Below are positions 1 through 4,826 of a DNA stretch of 5,183 bases, piece after piece. Position 1 is the first letter of the stretch. Each line of letters starts with the position of its first letter. The notes beneath the pieces are model-generated. The model did no database searches. It saw nothing but the letters and a program-made list of their open reading frames with translations, and was not told where the DNA came from. The DNA is from an archaeon (GTDB lineage Archaea; Nanobdellota; Nanobdellia; SCGC-AAA011-G17; GW2011-AR17), in assembly GCA_023245975.1 (NCBI GenBank), contig JAHFJF010000063.1:1-5183 (forward strand). The letters run 5' to 3'. Both the position numbers and the translations under genes were made by a program.

Positions 1-1
1 T

Positions 2-319
2 GCTAGGCTAGTAAAATCTTCAGAAGCATCAGTAAAAATACCGCAATTAAAGATGTCAATGGAACCAGGCCCAGATTCTATAGGCTTTGTCTCTAACATA
101 GAAGGTTTGTTAAATAAATTCAAGAAGATACTTGAGGATGAAAGAGATTTGGCAGAAGATGACGATGCAAGAAAGACTGCAAAGAACATATTAAAAAAAT
201 TATGGCACGTTGAATGCGGAGAAATGGAATTGAAAATAGTTATTGAAGACCCATCAGGCAATTCTGCGATAGTCTCGGAGAAGGCAGTGTCTGAACCTCT
301 AAAAGGCAAGAAGAAATGA
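2..319 (+). CDS. ZPR1 zinc-finger domain protein, C-terminal part (5' end outside window)
   Basis: The frame is open to the left edge, so the 105 residues seen are only the C-terminal part, and the ATG at position 53 is internal. Archaeal ZPR1 proteins have one zinc finger followed by a beta-rich domain; the finger cysteines would lie upstream of the window. What is visible fits the ZPR1 domain: the KIPQL segment (fragment residues 12-16), EPGP (21-24), an IEGLL helix start (33-37), a charged helix rich in E, D and K, and the DPSGNS signature (83-88). The tail is lysine-rich. In eukaryotes ZPR1 is a folding chaperone for the elongation factor eEF1A; a similar role on aEF1A is inferred here, not shown. 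The stop overlaps the start of the next gene in an ATGA, so the two are probably co-transcribed and translationally coupled. Family assignment is confident, function less so. Confidence 0.88.
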   Translation, partial: ARLVKSSEASVKIPQLKMSMEPGPDSIGFVSNIEGLLNKFKKILEDERDLAEDDDARKTAKNILKKLWHVECGEMELKIVIEDPSGNSAIVSEKAVSEPLKGKKK

Positions 320-708
320 AGTTAAAGAGATTTTTTGTTTATTGGTTCCCCGTCATAGCTTATATGTTACTGATATTCTATTTATCATCCTTGCCTAATG
401 AGAGTTTCAAATACCTAAATGAAGGGTTTGGATTAGATGATAGCATTGAGCATTTTTTAGAGTATTCTTTACTTTCGATATTATTCCTGAGATTATTGAT
501 TAATTACCATAAGGCTAAATTCTTGGCAGTTGGGTTATCTACATTGTATGGAATAACAGATGAAATCCATCAGTTATTTGTTCCAACGAGGGTCTTTAGT
601 TTTAGCGATATTTTTTTTGATCTCTTGGGGAGCCTTGTTGCAGTATTAATTTGCTTGATTTTGTTGAGAATAATTAAAAGAAGGAAGAAGCAATCTTTTA
701 TCAAATAA
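316..708 (+). CDS. VanZ-like family membrane protein
   Basis: A 130-residue integral membrane protein with about four hydrophobic segments, near residues 6-26, 47-64, 67-85 and 101-120. VanZ-family hallmarks are visible: a D-D/H/Y cluster (D41, D42, H46, Y50) leading into the second segment, then YGITDEIHQLF (78-88) and VPTR (89-92), with a D98 and LLGS (103-106) before the last segment. The C terminus is basic (KRRKK, 121-125), which would favour the cytoplasmic side. VanZ proteins are known from teicoplanin resistance, but most relatives have no established biochemical activity, so no specific function is claimed. The ATG overlaps the ZPR1 stop as ATGA, and no clear Shine-Dalgarno is seen, which suggests coupled translation. 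The last 63 bp overlap the 3' end of the opposite-strand gene. Confidence 0.85.
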   Translation: MKLKRFFVYWFPVIAYMLLIFYLSSLPNESFKYLNEGFGLDDSIEHFLEYSLLSILFLRLLINYHKAKFLAVGLSTLYGITDEIHQLFVPTRVFSFSDIFFDLLGSLVAVLICLILLRIIKRRKKQSFIK

Positions 709-1230
709 ATCAGCTTGTGTCAAATAGAATTTTATTTCATCATTTGTCACGACGCTAGTTGCATCTTTTAGTACCCGATAGCAAAACATTAAATCCTGAA
801 ATTCATCCTTTGTGAGGGTTGGTTCATTTTCTATTACCTGGACGGCCCTTATTTTTTGATAATAGCCCTGCTTCAATTGCCGATAGGAATATTTGAAATC
901 TTCATGTGATAATAAAACACTCAAAATGTTCTTTTGTTCTTCAACTGTAGCCTCATTAAATTTGATAAACCTCTCATTATCTTCAATCCCATAACGCTCT
1001 TTAAGTTCATTCTGGACAAAGCCATCAAGAACTGATTTAGGATAGCATTGCAGCCTGCTTACTTCAAATCCTTGGGACATCCCTTTCTCATCAATAAAAT
1101 GCCTCTGTAATTCCAATGCACCTTTCTTATAAGATACTTCAAGAAGATAATGCTTTACAGATAGGTGTATTGGATTTTCATAGCCTCCAAATGGAAGATA
1201 AGGGACATCTACTATCTCTTCTATACCCAT
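646..1230 (-). CDS. hypothetical protein, 194 residues, family not recognised
   Basis: I do not recognise this protein. It is soluble-looking, with no signal peptide or membrane segment. It is rich in charged and aromatic residues (many K, E, Y, F) and has only two cysteines, in QCYP (about residue 82) and FCYR (about 150), so it is not an obvious zinc protein. The second half (about residues 90-185) reads as alternating charged helices. The start at 1230 is supported by a TATA box at 1254-1261 whose centre lies about 27 bp upstream, the spacing of a leaderless archaeal mRNA. That promoter and the normal residue mix argue that the gene is real. Its 3' end runs 63 bp into the convergent VanZ-like gene. 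No functional prediction is offered. Confidence 0.7.
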   Translation of the reverse strand: MGIEEIVDVPYLPFGGYENPIHLSVKHYLLEVSYKKGALELQRHFIDEKGMSQGFEVSRLQCYPKSVLDGFVQNELKERYGIEDNERFIKFNEATVEEQKNILSVLLSHEDFKYSYRQLKQGYYQKIRAVQVIENEPTLTKDEFQDLMFCYRVLKDATSVVTNDEIKFYLTQADLFDKRLLLPSFNYSQQNQAN

Positions 1231-1253
1231 AAAATTAAGTTATTTCGGCATCA

Positions 1254-1261
1254 TATTTAAA
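1254..1261 (-). promoter_or_regulatory. TATA box for the 194-residue hypothetical gene
   Basis: On the minus strand this reads TTTAAATA, preceded by an A-rich GGATAAAA stretch that could act as a BRE. Its centre is about 27 bp from the ATG at 1230, so transcription would begin at or next to the start codon, giving a leaderless mRNA. Inferred from spacing and base pattern only. Confidence 0.55.
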
Positions 1262-1297
1262 TTTTATCCAAATTCACCACCAAATACCAGCAAAAAC

Positions 1298-1305
1298 TTA
1301 ATATA
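1298..1305 (+). promoter_or_regulatory. TATA box for the Dph2-family gene
   Basis: The sequence TTAATATA follows a GCAAAAAC stretch (1290-1297) resembling an archaeal BRE. The box centre lies about 26 bp before the ATG at 1328, the distance expected from TATA to transcription start. A leaderless transcript starting at that ATG is inferred. This matters because it supports 1328 as the native start of an unusually short Dph2 protein. Confidence 0.6.
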
Positions 1306-1327
1306 CCCCCTCTTAAGCCAAAACATT

Positions 1328-2005
1328 ATGAAAGTCCTAAACATACATGCCAAAAGCACAGAAGACATACTTACTATAGCAAAGAAAGTAAAGTTTGATG
1401 GAAGGCTTGGCTTGATTACTACAATACAGAATATACATATGCTCCAAGAAGTTCAGAAAAGAATCCCAAACTCAGTTATATGTGGCCAAGTTCTCGGCTG
1501 CGATGCTTCTTTAGCAGTGAGACATCAAGACGAAGTAGATGCATTCCTTTATCTTGGTTCAGGAAAGTTCCATCCATTGGAAGTTGCAATGCACACAAAT
1601 AAGAGGGTTTTATGCGCCAACCCCATCACAAATGAAATAACAGAAATAACAAAAGAAGAGGTTGAGTTAAGAAAAAGAAGAGTAAAGGGAGCCTATTTGA
1701 AATTCCTTGCAGCAAAGAAAGTCGGTATTATAGTAACAACAAAATCGGGTCAGGGAGTTTTGCCACTAGCGCTAAGGGCAAAAGATAAAGATTTCATGAA
1801 AGGCAAGGAAGCATTCATTTTTATTTGCAACACATTAAATTTCAACGAATTGGAGAATTTTCCTGAAATCGAATGCTGGATTAACACAGCATGCCCAAGG
1901 ATTGCTACTGAGGACAATGAAAAGTTAAGCAAGCCAATGATAAATCTTGAGGAGTTGCAGAATACCTATCCTCTAGTGCCACCATATGTGATTAAAGACC
2001 ATTAA
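1328..2005 (+). CDS. Dph2-family diphthamide biosynthesis protein lacking domain 1
   Basis: Archaeal Dph2 is a radical SAM-type [4Fe-4S] enzyme that moves a 3-amino-3-carboxypropyl group from S-adenosylmethionine to a histidine of elongation factor 2, the first step of diphthamide synthesis. Domains 2 and 3 are recognisable: TTIQN (residues 31-35), GQVLGC (53-58), FLYLGSGKFHPL (73-84), TKSGQG (138-143) and TACPRI (187-192) before a final LEEL. C58 and C189 match the second and third cluster cysteines of Pyrococcus Dph2 (Cys163 and Cys287, as I recall them), with similar spacing. The protein is 225 residues against roughly 320-340 for the family. All of domain 1, with the first cluster cysteine (Cys59), is absent. 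Upstream in-frame codons back to the stop at 1199-1201 show no domain 1 motif and no ATG, and a TATA box sits at leaderless spacing, so the short form looks native. It may work with a separately encoded domain 1, be a divergent paralog, or be inactive. Confidence 0.85.
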   Translation: MKVLNIHAKSTEDILTIAKKVKFDGRLGLITTIQNIHMLQEVQKRIPNSVICGQVLGCDASLAVRHQDEVDAFLYLGSGKFHPLEVAMHTNKRVLCANPITNEITEITKEEVELRKRRVKGAYLKFLAAKKVGIIVTTKSGQGVLPLALRAKDKDFMKGKEAFIFICNTLNFNELENFPEIECWINTACPRIATEDNEKLSKPMINLEELQNTYPLVPPYVIKDH

Positions 2006-2020
2006 ATTTTTAACGAAACA

Positions 2021-2028
2021 TTTTTAAG
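2021..2028 (+). promoter_or_regulatory. TATA-like box for glycyl-tRNA synthetase
   Basis: TTTTTAAG preceded by CGAAACA (2014-2020), a plausible BRE. The centre is about 26 bp before the ATG at 2051, again matching a leaderless start. The box is less typical than the others. The adjacent T-runs at 2007-2011 and 2021-2025 could also help end the preceding Dph2 transcript. Confidence 0.45.
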
Positions 2029-2050
2029 ATAACCGACTTTAAGACATGGG

Positions 2051-3565
2051 ATGGACAAGTCAGAGGAGATATTGCACATTGCCCAGAACAGGGGATTCTT
2101 TTATCCTTCAGCAGAGATTTACAGCTCCAAAGCCGGTTTCTGGACATACGGCCATTTGGGAACAAGGTTAAAGCACAAATGGGAAGCCTTATGGAGAAGA
2201 TATTTCTTGGGATTGAGCCCCAACTATTTCGAGATTGACGATTGCAACATAATGCCAAAAAAAGTATTTGAAAGCTCGGGCCATCTAAAAAACTTTAACG
2301 ATCCTTTGACAGAATGCGAGAAATGCCATTTCAGGTTCAGGGCTGACCAACTTATTGAGGATGCATTAAACACAAATGCAGCAGGCTTGAATGAAGATGC
2401 CTTAACCAAATTAATCATAGATAACAAGCTAGTCTGCCCAAAATGCCAAGGTAAATTAATGCCAGTAAAATGGTTTAATATGATGTTCGACTTGAAAGTT
2501 GGTGCTACTGGGGATGATGTAATGTATCTAAGGCCAGAGTCAGCGCAATCCCCATTTTTAGCATATAAAAGAGAATATGAAGCTTTAAGAAAGAAGATTC
2601 CATTCGGATTGGCAGTTCTAGGAAGAGTTTATAGGAATGAGATTTCTCCAAGGCAGGGCTTCTTCAGGTTAAGGGAATTCAACCAAGCAGAATTGCAGAT
2701 ATTTTTCAATCCAGCAAAGATTTCAGAATGCAAAGACTGGGATTCTATAAAGAATTACAAGATAAAAGTCTTGAAAGAAAATGGCAAAGATGCTGAAGAA
2801 TTATCCTGTAATACCTTATTAACAAAAAATAAGCTGCCTAAATTTTATATTTACCATATGGCAATCATGCAAAAGTTCTATCTGGAATTGATGCGGATTC
2901 CCAAAGAAAGTTTTCAATTCAGGGAATTATCAGACAAGGAACGGGCTTTCTATAATAAGATACATTATGATGTAGAGCTAAAATTCGATTCATTAAATGG
3001 ATTCAAGGAAGTTGCCGGATTACACTATCGGGGAGATCATGACTTATTGGGCCATCAGAACGGTTCAGGCCAAAATCTAGAAGCCATAGAAGGCAATGAC
3101 AAGTTCATGCCGCATGTTTTGGAATTAAGCTTCGGGATTGATAGAAATGTCTATGCATTAATGGATATATTCTATACTGAAGACAAGGAAAGAAGCTATT
3201 TCTCATTTCCTGCATCGTTGACCCCAATAGATGTTGCAGTATTCCCTTTGGTGAACAAGGACAACATCCCAGAAATGGCAGAAGCAATATTTGATAAATT
3301 AAAAAATGAATTCAAAGCATTCTACGATGATGCTGGCTCTATTGGAAGAAGATATCGCAGGCAAGATGAAATCGGGACTAAATTTGAAGTTACAATAGAT
3401 TACGACTCATTGAAAGACAATGATGTGACAATCAGAGAGAGAGATTCAATGAAACAAATAAGGGTAAAGGTAGATGATTTGGTTAGCACATTGCACAAAT
3501 TAATGTCTGGTTCTATAGAGTTTGAAAAAGCAGGCAAGCCTTTGAAGAAGAAAACAGAAGAATAA
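2051..3565 (+). CDS. glyS: glycyl-tRNA synthetase, alpha2 (archaeal/eukaryotic) type
   Basis: A cytoplasmic class II aminoacyl-tRNA synthetase that activates glycine with ATP and charges tRNA-Gly. At 504 residues it is somewhat short for archaeal members. The order of parts is: motif 1 region with YGHLGTRLKHKW (33-44); a zinc-binding insertion with two CxxC pairs (C89/C92 and C129/C132); YLRPESAQ (159-166); motif 2, GRVYRNEISPRQG (191-203) continuing to LREFNQAELQ (207-216); a glycine-site segment with EVAGL and HQNGSG (320-340); motif 3, ELSFGIDR (358-365) with its arginine R365; and a C-terminal anticodon-binding domain from about 390 to 485, starting LTPIDVAVFPL. Several signatures deviate: GHLG for the usual GPLG, RPESAQS for RPETAQG, and ELSFG for EPSFG. 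The catalytic arginines of motifs 2 and 3 are kept. The start at 2051 fits the upstream TATA spacing; an ATG at 2046 is out of frame. Confidence 0.95.
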   Translation: MDKSEEILHIAQNRGFFYPSAEIYSSKAGFWTYGHLGTRLKHKWEALWRRYFLGLSPNYFEIDDCNIMPKKVFESSGHLKNFNDPLTECEKCHFRFRADQLIEDALNTNAAGLNEDALTKLIIDNKLVCPKCQGKLMPVKWFNMMFDLKVGATGDDVMYLRPESAQSPFLAYKREYEALRKKIPFGLAVLGRVYRNEISPRQGFFRLREFNQAELQIFFNPAKISECKDWDSIKNYKIKVLKENGKDAEELSCNTLLTKNKLPKFYIYHMAIMQKFYLELMRIPKESFQFRELSDKERAFYNKIHYDVELKFDSLNGFKEVAGLHYRGDHDLLGHQNGSGQNLEAIEGNDKFMPHVLELSFGIDRNVYALMDIFYTEDKERSYFSFPASLTPIDVAVFPLVNKDNIPEMAEAIFDKLKNEFKAFYDDAGSIGRRYRRQDEIGTKFEVTIDYDSLKDNDVTIRERDSMKQIRVKVDDLVSTLHKLMSGSIEFEKAGKPLKKKTEE

Positions 3566-3594
3566 ATGGCAGTAGCCTTAAATCAGAAAAGATA

Positions 3595-3602
3595 TTTATA
3601 TA
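3595..3602 (+). promoter_or_regulatory. TATA box for the 112-residue hypothetical gene
   Basis: TTTATATA, a near-consensus archaeal TATA box, preceded by the A-rich CAGAAAAG. Its centre is about 25-26 bp before the ATG at 3624, so the mRNA should be leaderless. It shows the downstream gene is transcribed independently of glycyl-tRNA synthetase. Confidence 0.65.
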
Positions 3603-3623
3603 AGTATTATCTCAACTGCCTTT

Positions 3624-3962
3624 ATGGACCAATATTTGAATGCATTATATCATTCTACCTTCATGGCGAGGGAATATTTTTATGGTGACAGGCCAATAGC
3701 TTATCTTGAGAATCAATTAAGGAATATTGGAGATGACCCGCAACATGTTTTTCTTAGCCTTCTGGGCTTTGAAGCAAGGCTGAAAGAGCAATTTGGGAGG
3801 GATATGTACATAAAATTCAGGGAAACAGAACTGATATATACGCATGACAAGTTCATTTTAAGCTTGAAGTTATGGAACCTGCAAGATGACCTAAAAAAGC
3901 ATAAGGTTAATTTGTATCGTATGATAGGCTCTGATAAGTGGATATTCCTAGAAGAGGAATAA
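3624..3962 (+). CDS. hypothetical protein, 112 residues, family not recognised
   Basis: I do not recognise this small protein. It is soluble, has no cysteines, and is rich in aromatic residues (Y, F and W, for example YFYGD at 18-22 and KLWNL at 82-86). It has about equal acidic and basic content and an acidic end (EEE). The N-terminal half looks helical (about residues 3-60), followed by strand-like hydrophobic stretches such as YIKFRETELIYT (62-73) and KWIFLEE (105-111). A strong TATA box at leaderless spacing and the normal residue composition support it as a real gene. It lies between glycyl-tRNA synthetase and the tRNA-Ala pair, but the separate promoters give no firm functional link to either. 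Confidence 0.7.
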   Translation: MDQYLNALYHSTFMAREYFYGDRPIAYLENQLRNIGDDPQHVFLSLLGFEARLKEQFGRDMYIKFRETELIYTHDKFILSLKLWNLQDDLKKHKVNLYRMIGSDKWIFLEEE

Positions 3963-3970
3963 GGGATAGT

Positions 3971-3980
3971 TATTTAAATA
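3971..3980 (+). promoter_or_regulatory. TATA box for the tandem tRNA-Ala transcript
   Basis: The palindromic TATTTAAATA begins 8 bp after the end of the preceding gene. Its centre is about 33 bp upstream of the first tRNA base. Initiation 26-27 bp downstream would leave a 5' leader of about 6-7 nt for RNase P removal. No second TATA box fits into the 14 bp between the two tRNA genes, so one dicistronic precursor is inferred. Confidence 0.55.
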
Positions 3981-4008
3981 ATTCTAGAACCAAATATGTA
4001 GCTATCAA

Positions 4009-4082
4009 GGGCTGGTAGCTCAGCCTGGTAGAGCATTCGCATGGCATGCGAGGGGCCGCGGGTTCGAATCCCGCCCAGTCCA
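4009..4082 (+). tRNA. tRNA-Ala (anticodon GGC)
   Basis: A complete 74-nt cloverleaf ending in the discriminator A73. The acceptor stem GGGCTGG pairs with CCAGTCC and includes G3:U70, the alanine identity pair. The D arm is GCTC/GAGC, the anticodon stem TTCGC/GCGAG (with one G:U), and the loop ATGGCAT places anticodon GGC at 4043-4045 after U33. The variable loop is GGGCC and the T arm is GCGGG-TTCGAAT-CCCGC. The anticodon reads GCC and GCU codons. No CCA is encoded and no intron is seen. Confidence 0.97.
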
Positions 4083-4096
4083 CTTTTAATTAGAAC

Positions 4097-4170
4097 GGGC
4101 CAGTAGCTCAGCCTGGTAGAGCATCGCCTTCGCAAGGCGGGGGCCTCGGGTTCAAATCCCGACTGGTCCA
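4097..4170 (+). tRNA. tRNA-Ala (anticodon CGC)
   Basis: A second complete 74-nt alanine tRNA, 14 bp after the first. The acceptor stem GGGCCAG/CTGGTCC again carries G3:U70 and discriminator A. The anticodon stem is TCGCC/GGCGG, and the loop TTCGCAA places CGC at 4131-4133, reading the GCG codon. The T arm is TCGGG-TTCAAAT-CCCGA. The D arm and flanks are identical to the first copy over 22 nt, while the anticodon, acceptor and T stems differ with compensating changes. No CCA is encoded and no intron is seen. The convergent RelE gene ends at 4173, leaving only two bases between them. Confidence 0.97.
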
Positions 4171-4172
4171 TA

Positions 4173-4421
4173 TTATTGTTTATCTTTATGATATAAATCT
4201 AAGAAAATGATTTTATTTTCTTCTTTCAGGTAAATATAAGACAGCCTAAACGGCAGAACATAAACTTCCCTTGTCCCATGTCGGGAATATTTCATAGGTT
4301 TTCCAATTTCGGGTGATTCAATTATCTTAGCAATATATTTTCTGATCCTTTGTTTCATTAATCCATCATTTATCTTTTTAAGAATCTTTTCAAAATGAGG
4401 GCTATAATCAGCAGTTACCAT
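4173..4421 (-). CDS. RelE/ParE-superfamily toxin
   Basis: An 82-residue basic protein with the fold order of archaeal RelE toxins: an N-terminal strand and two lysine/arginine-rich helices (about 7-36), then the KPMKY (41-45), GTREVYV (49-55) and FRLSYIY (58-64) strands, and a final IIFLDLYHKDK (71-81). RelE toxins cleave mRNA in the ribosomal A site using clustered basic residues. Candidates here are K41, K44, R47, R51, R59 and the C-terminal Y76, H77 and K79, but no residue is experimentally assigned. The ATG overlaps the stop of the antitoxin gene (ATGGTAA), so translation is probably coupled and antitoxin is made first. No typical Shine-Dalgarno is visible. Activity on mRNA is inferred from family membership; ParE-like gyrase inhibition is the less likely alternative. 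Confidence 0.87.
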   Translation of the reverse strand: MVTADYSPHFEKILKKINDGLMKQRIRKYIAKIIESPEIGKPMKYSRHGTREVYVLPFRLSYIYLKEENKIIFLDLYHKDKQ

Positions 4422-4681
4422 TTTTCAATTTCTTTTAAGAAATCATCGGCATCCATACTCTTAAATTCGCCTTTTTCATACCTCTTATATGCCTCTTCAG
4501 TCCTTTTGGCAAATTCAAGATCTTCTGCAAGCTTTTTTGAGAATTCTTTTTCTCGCTTTAGCAAAAGATTCCCTCGGCTCTTAATAATAACAATCCTTTC
4601 GCCTTCTTTCAGGTCTTTTCTCATTTCTAGTGGAATAACTATCTGCCCCTTTGAGCTTATTTTGGTTATTGCGATTTGCAT
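4415..4681 (-). CDS. AbrB/SpoVT-type antitoxin and DNA-binding protein
   Basis: I place the start at 4681, giving 88 residues beginning MQIAITKISSKGQIVIP, the standard opening of the swapped-hairpin AbrB domain. The domain continues through LEMRKDL, GERIVII and LLLKRE to about residue 43. The C-terminal half (44-88) is a highly charged helix ending DADDFLKEIEKW, the sort of tail that wraps the toxin in such pairs. The frame is open further upstream to a possible ATG at 4792, but that extra 37-residue stretch has no family match and would run over the TATA box and inverted repeat, so it is rejected. The protein likely neutralises the downstream RelE-type toxin and represses its own promoter. 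AbrB-RelE pairing is common in archaea, though AbrB antitoxins are also known with other toxins. Confidence 0.88.
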   Translation of the reverse strand: MQIAITKISSKGQIVIPLEMRKDLKEGERIVIIKSRGNLLLKREKEFSKKLAEDLEFAKRTEEAYKRYEKGEFKSMDADDFLKEIEKW

Positions 4682-4695
4682 CTTTTTAATACCAA

Positions 4696-4711
4696 GTAAG
4701 ACTAATCTTAC
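4696..4711. promoter_or_regulatory. inverted repeat, candidate operator of the toxin-antitoxin operon
   Basis: A perfect 6-bp inverted repeat, GTAAGA-CTAA-TCTTAC, with a 4-bp spacer. It lies between the TATA box (4715-4722) and the antitoxin ATG at 4681, just upstream of the expected transcription start near 4692. A dimeric AbrB-type antitoxin bound here would block initiation, which suits autoregulation. The symmetry is seen in the sequence; the binding is inferred. Confidence 0.5.
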
Positions 4712-4714
4712 CAG

Positions 4715-4722
4715 ATATTTAA
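4715..4722 (-). promoter_or_regulatory. TATA box of the antitoxin-toxin operon
   Basis: On the minus strand this reads TTAAATAT, preceded by the purine-rich GGGAAGAC. Initiation about 26 bp downstream would fall near 4692, leaving a leader of about 11 nt before the ATG at 4681. This differs from the leaderless spacing of the other protein genes in the window. The inverted repeat sits directly downstream. Confidence 0.5.
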
Positions 4723-4790
4723 GTCTTCCCATTTTGTTTAGGTTTTTCATTATCGATAGTCTAGGAGCGAAGTTTAAAAGAATTGCTTCC

Positions 4791-4797
4791 AAAAAAA
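4791..4797 (-). terminator. poly-T run, possible terminator of the DHH gene
   Basis: Seven A residues on the plus strand give a T7 run on the minus strand, about 30 bp beyond the DHH stop codon. Archaeal intrinsic termination often depends on T-tracts without a stable hairpin. No strong stem precedes it apart from the short AT-rich palindrome TTTTCTAGAAAA (4805-4816). The remainder of the 145-bp gap holds the antitoxin promoter and nothing else I can identify. Confidence 0.35.
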
Positions 4798-4826
4798 GTG
4801 TGTTTTTTCTAGAAAAGCGGAATTAA

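Noticed and set aside
611..618. T8 run on the plus strand as a terminator
   Set aside because: It lies inside the VanZ-like coding sequence in a conserved family segment (FSDIFFD), so it is explained by phenylalanine codons.
1750..1932. Minus-strand open frame of 60 codons
   Set aside because: Antisense to Dph2 domain 3, with no independent support.
2010..2427. Two minus-strand open frames inside the GlyRS region
   Set aside because: Antisense to strongly conserved GlyRS coding sequence; no recognisable motifs or promoter.
3105..3287. Minus-strand open frame of 60 codons
   Set aside because: Antisense to GlyRS motif 3 and the start of the anticodon-binding domain; composition is that of a shadow frame.
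4015..4124. 22-nt direct repeat at 4015-4036 and 4103-4124 as a mobile-element or CRISPR repeat
   Set aside because: Both copies are the D-arm regions of the two tRNA-Ala genes.
3974..4171. Minus-strand open frame of 65 codons
   Set aside because: It lies across both tRNA-Ala genes in antisense; its repeated protein segments simply reflect the two similar tRNAs.
4682..4792. N-terminal extension of the antitoxin frame to an upstream ATG
   Set aside because: The AbrB domain begins at the methionine at 4681, and the extension would cover the TATA box and inverted repeat and has no family resemblance.
4805..4816. Perfect palindrome TTTTCTAGAAAA as an operator
   Set aside because: It is AT-rich, short and far from the antitoxin promoter; chance or part of the DHH terminator region is more likely.
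4395..4826. Plus-strand open frame of 143 codons with a serine- and leucine-rich product
   Set aside because: It is antisense to the AbrB-type antitoxin gene and its promoter, and the serine/phenylalanine-rich product is typical of a shadow of a lysine/glutamate-rich gene.
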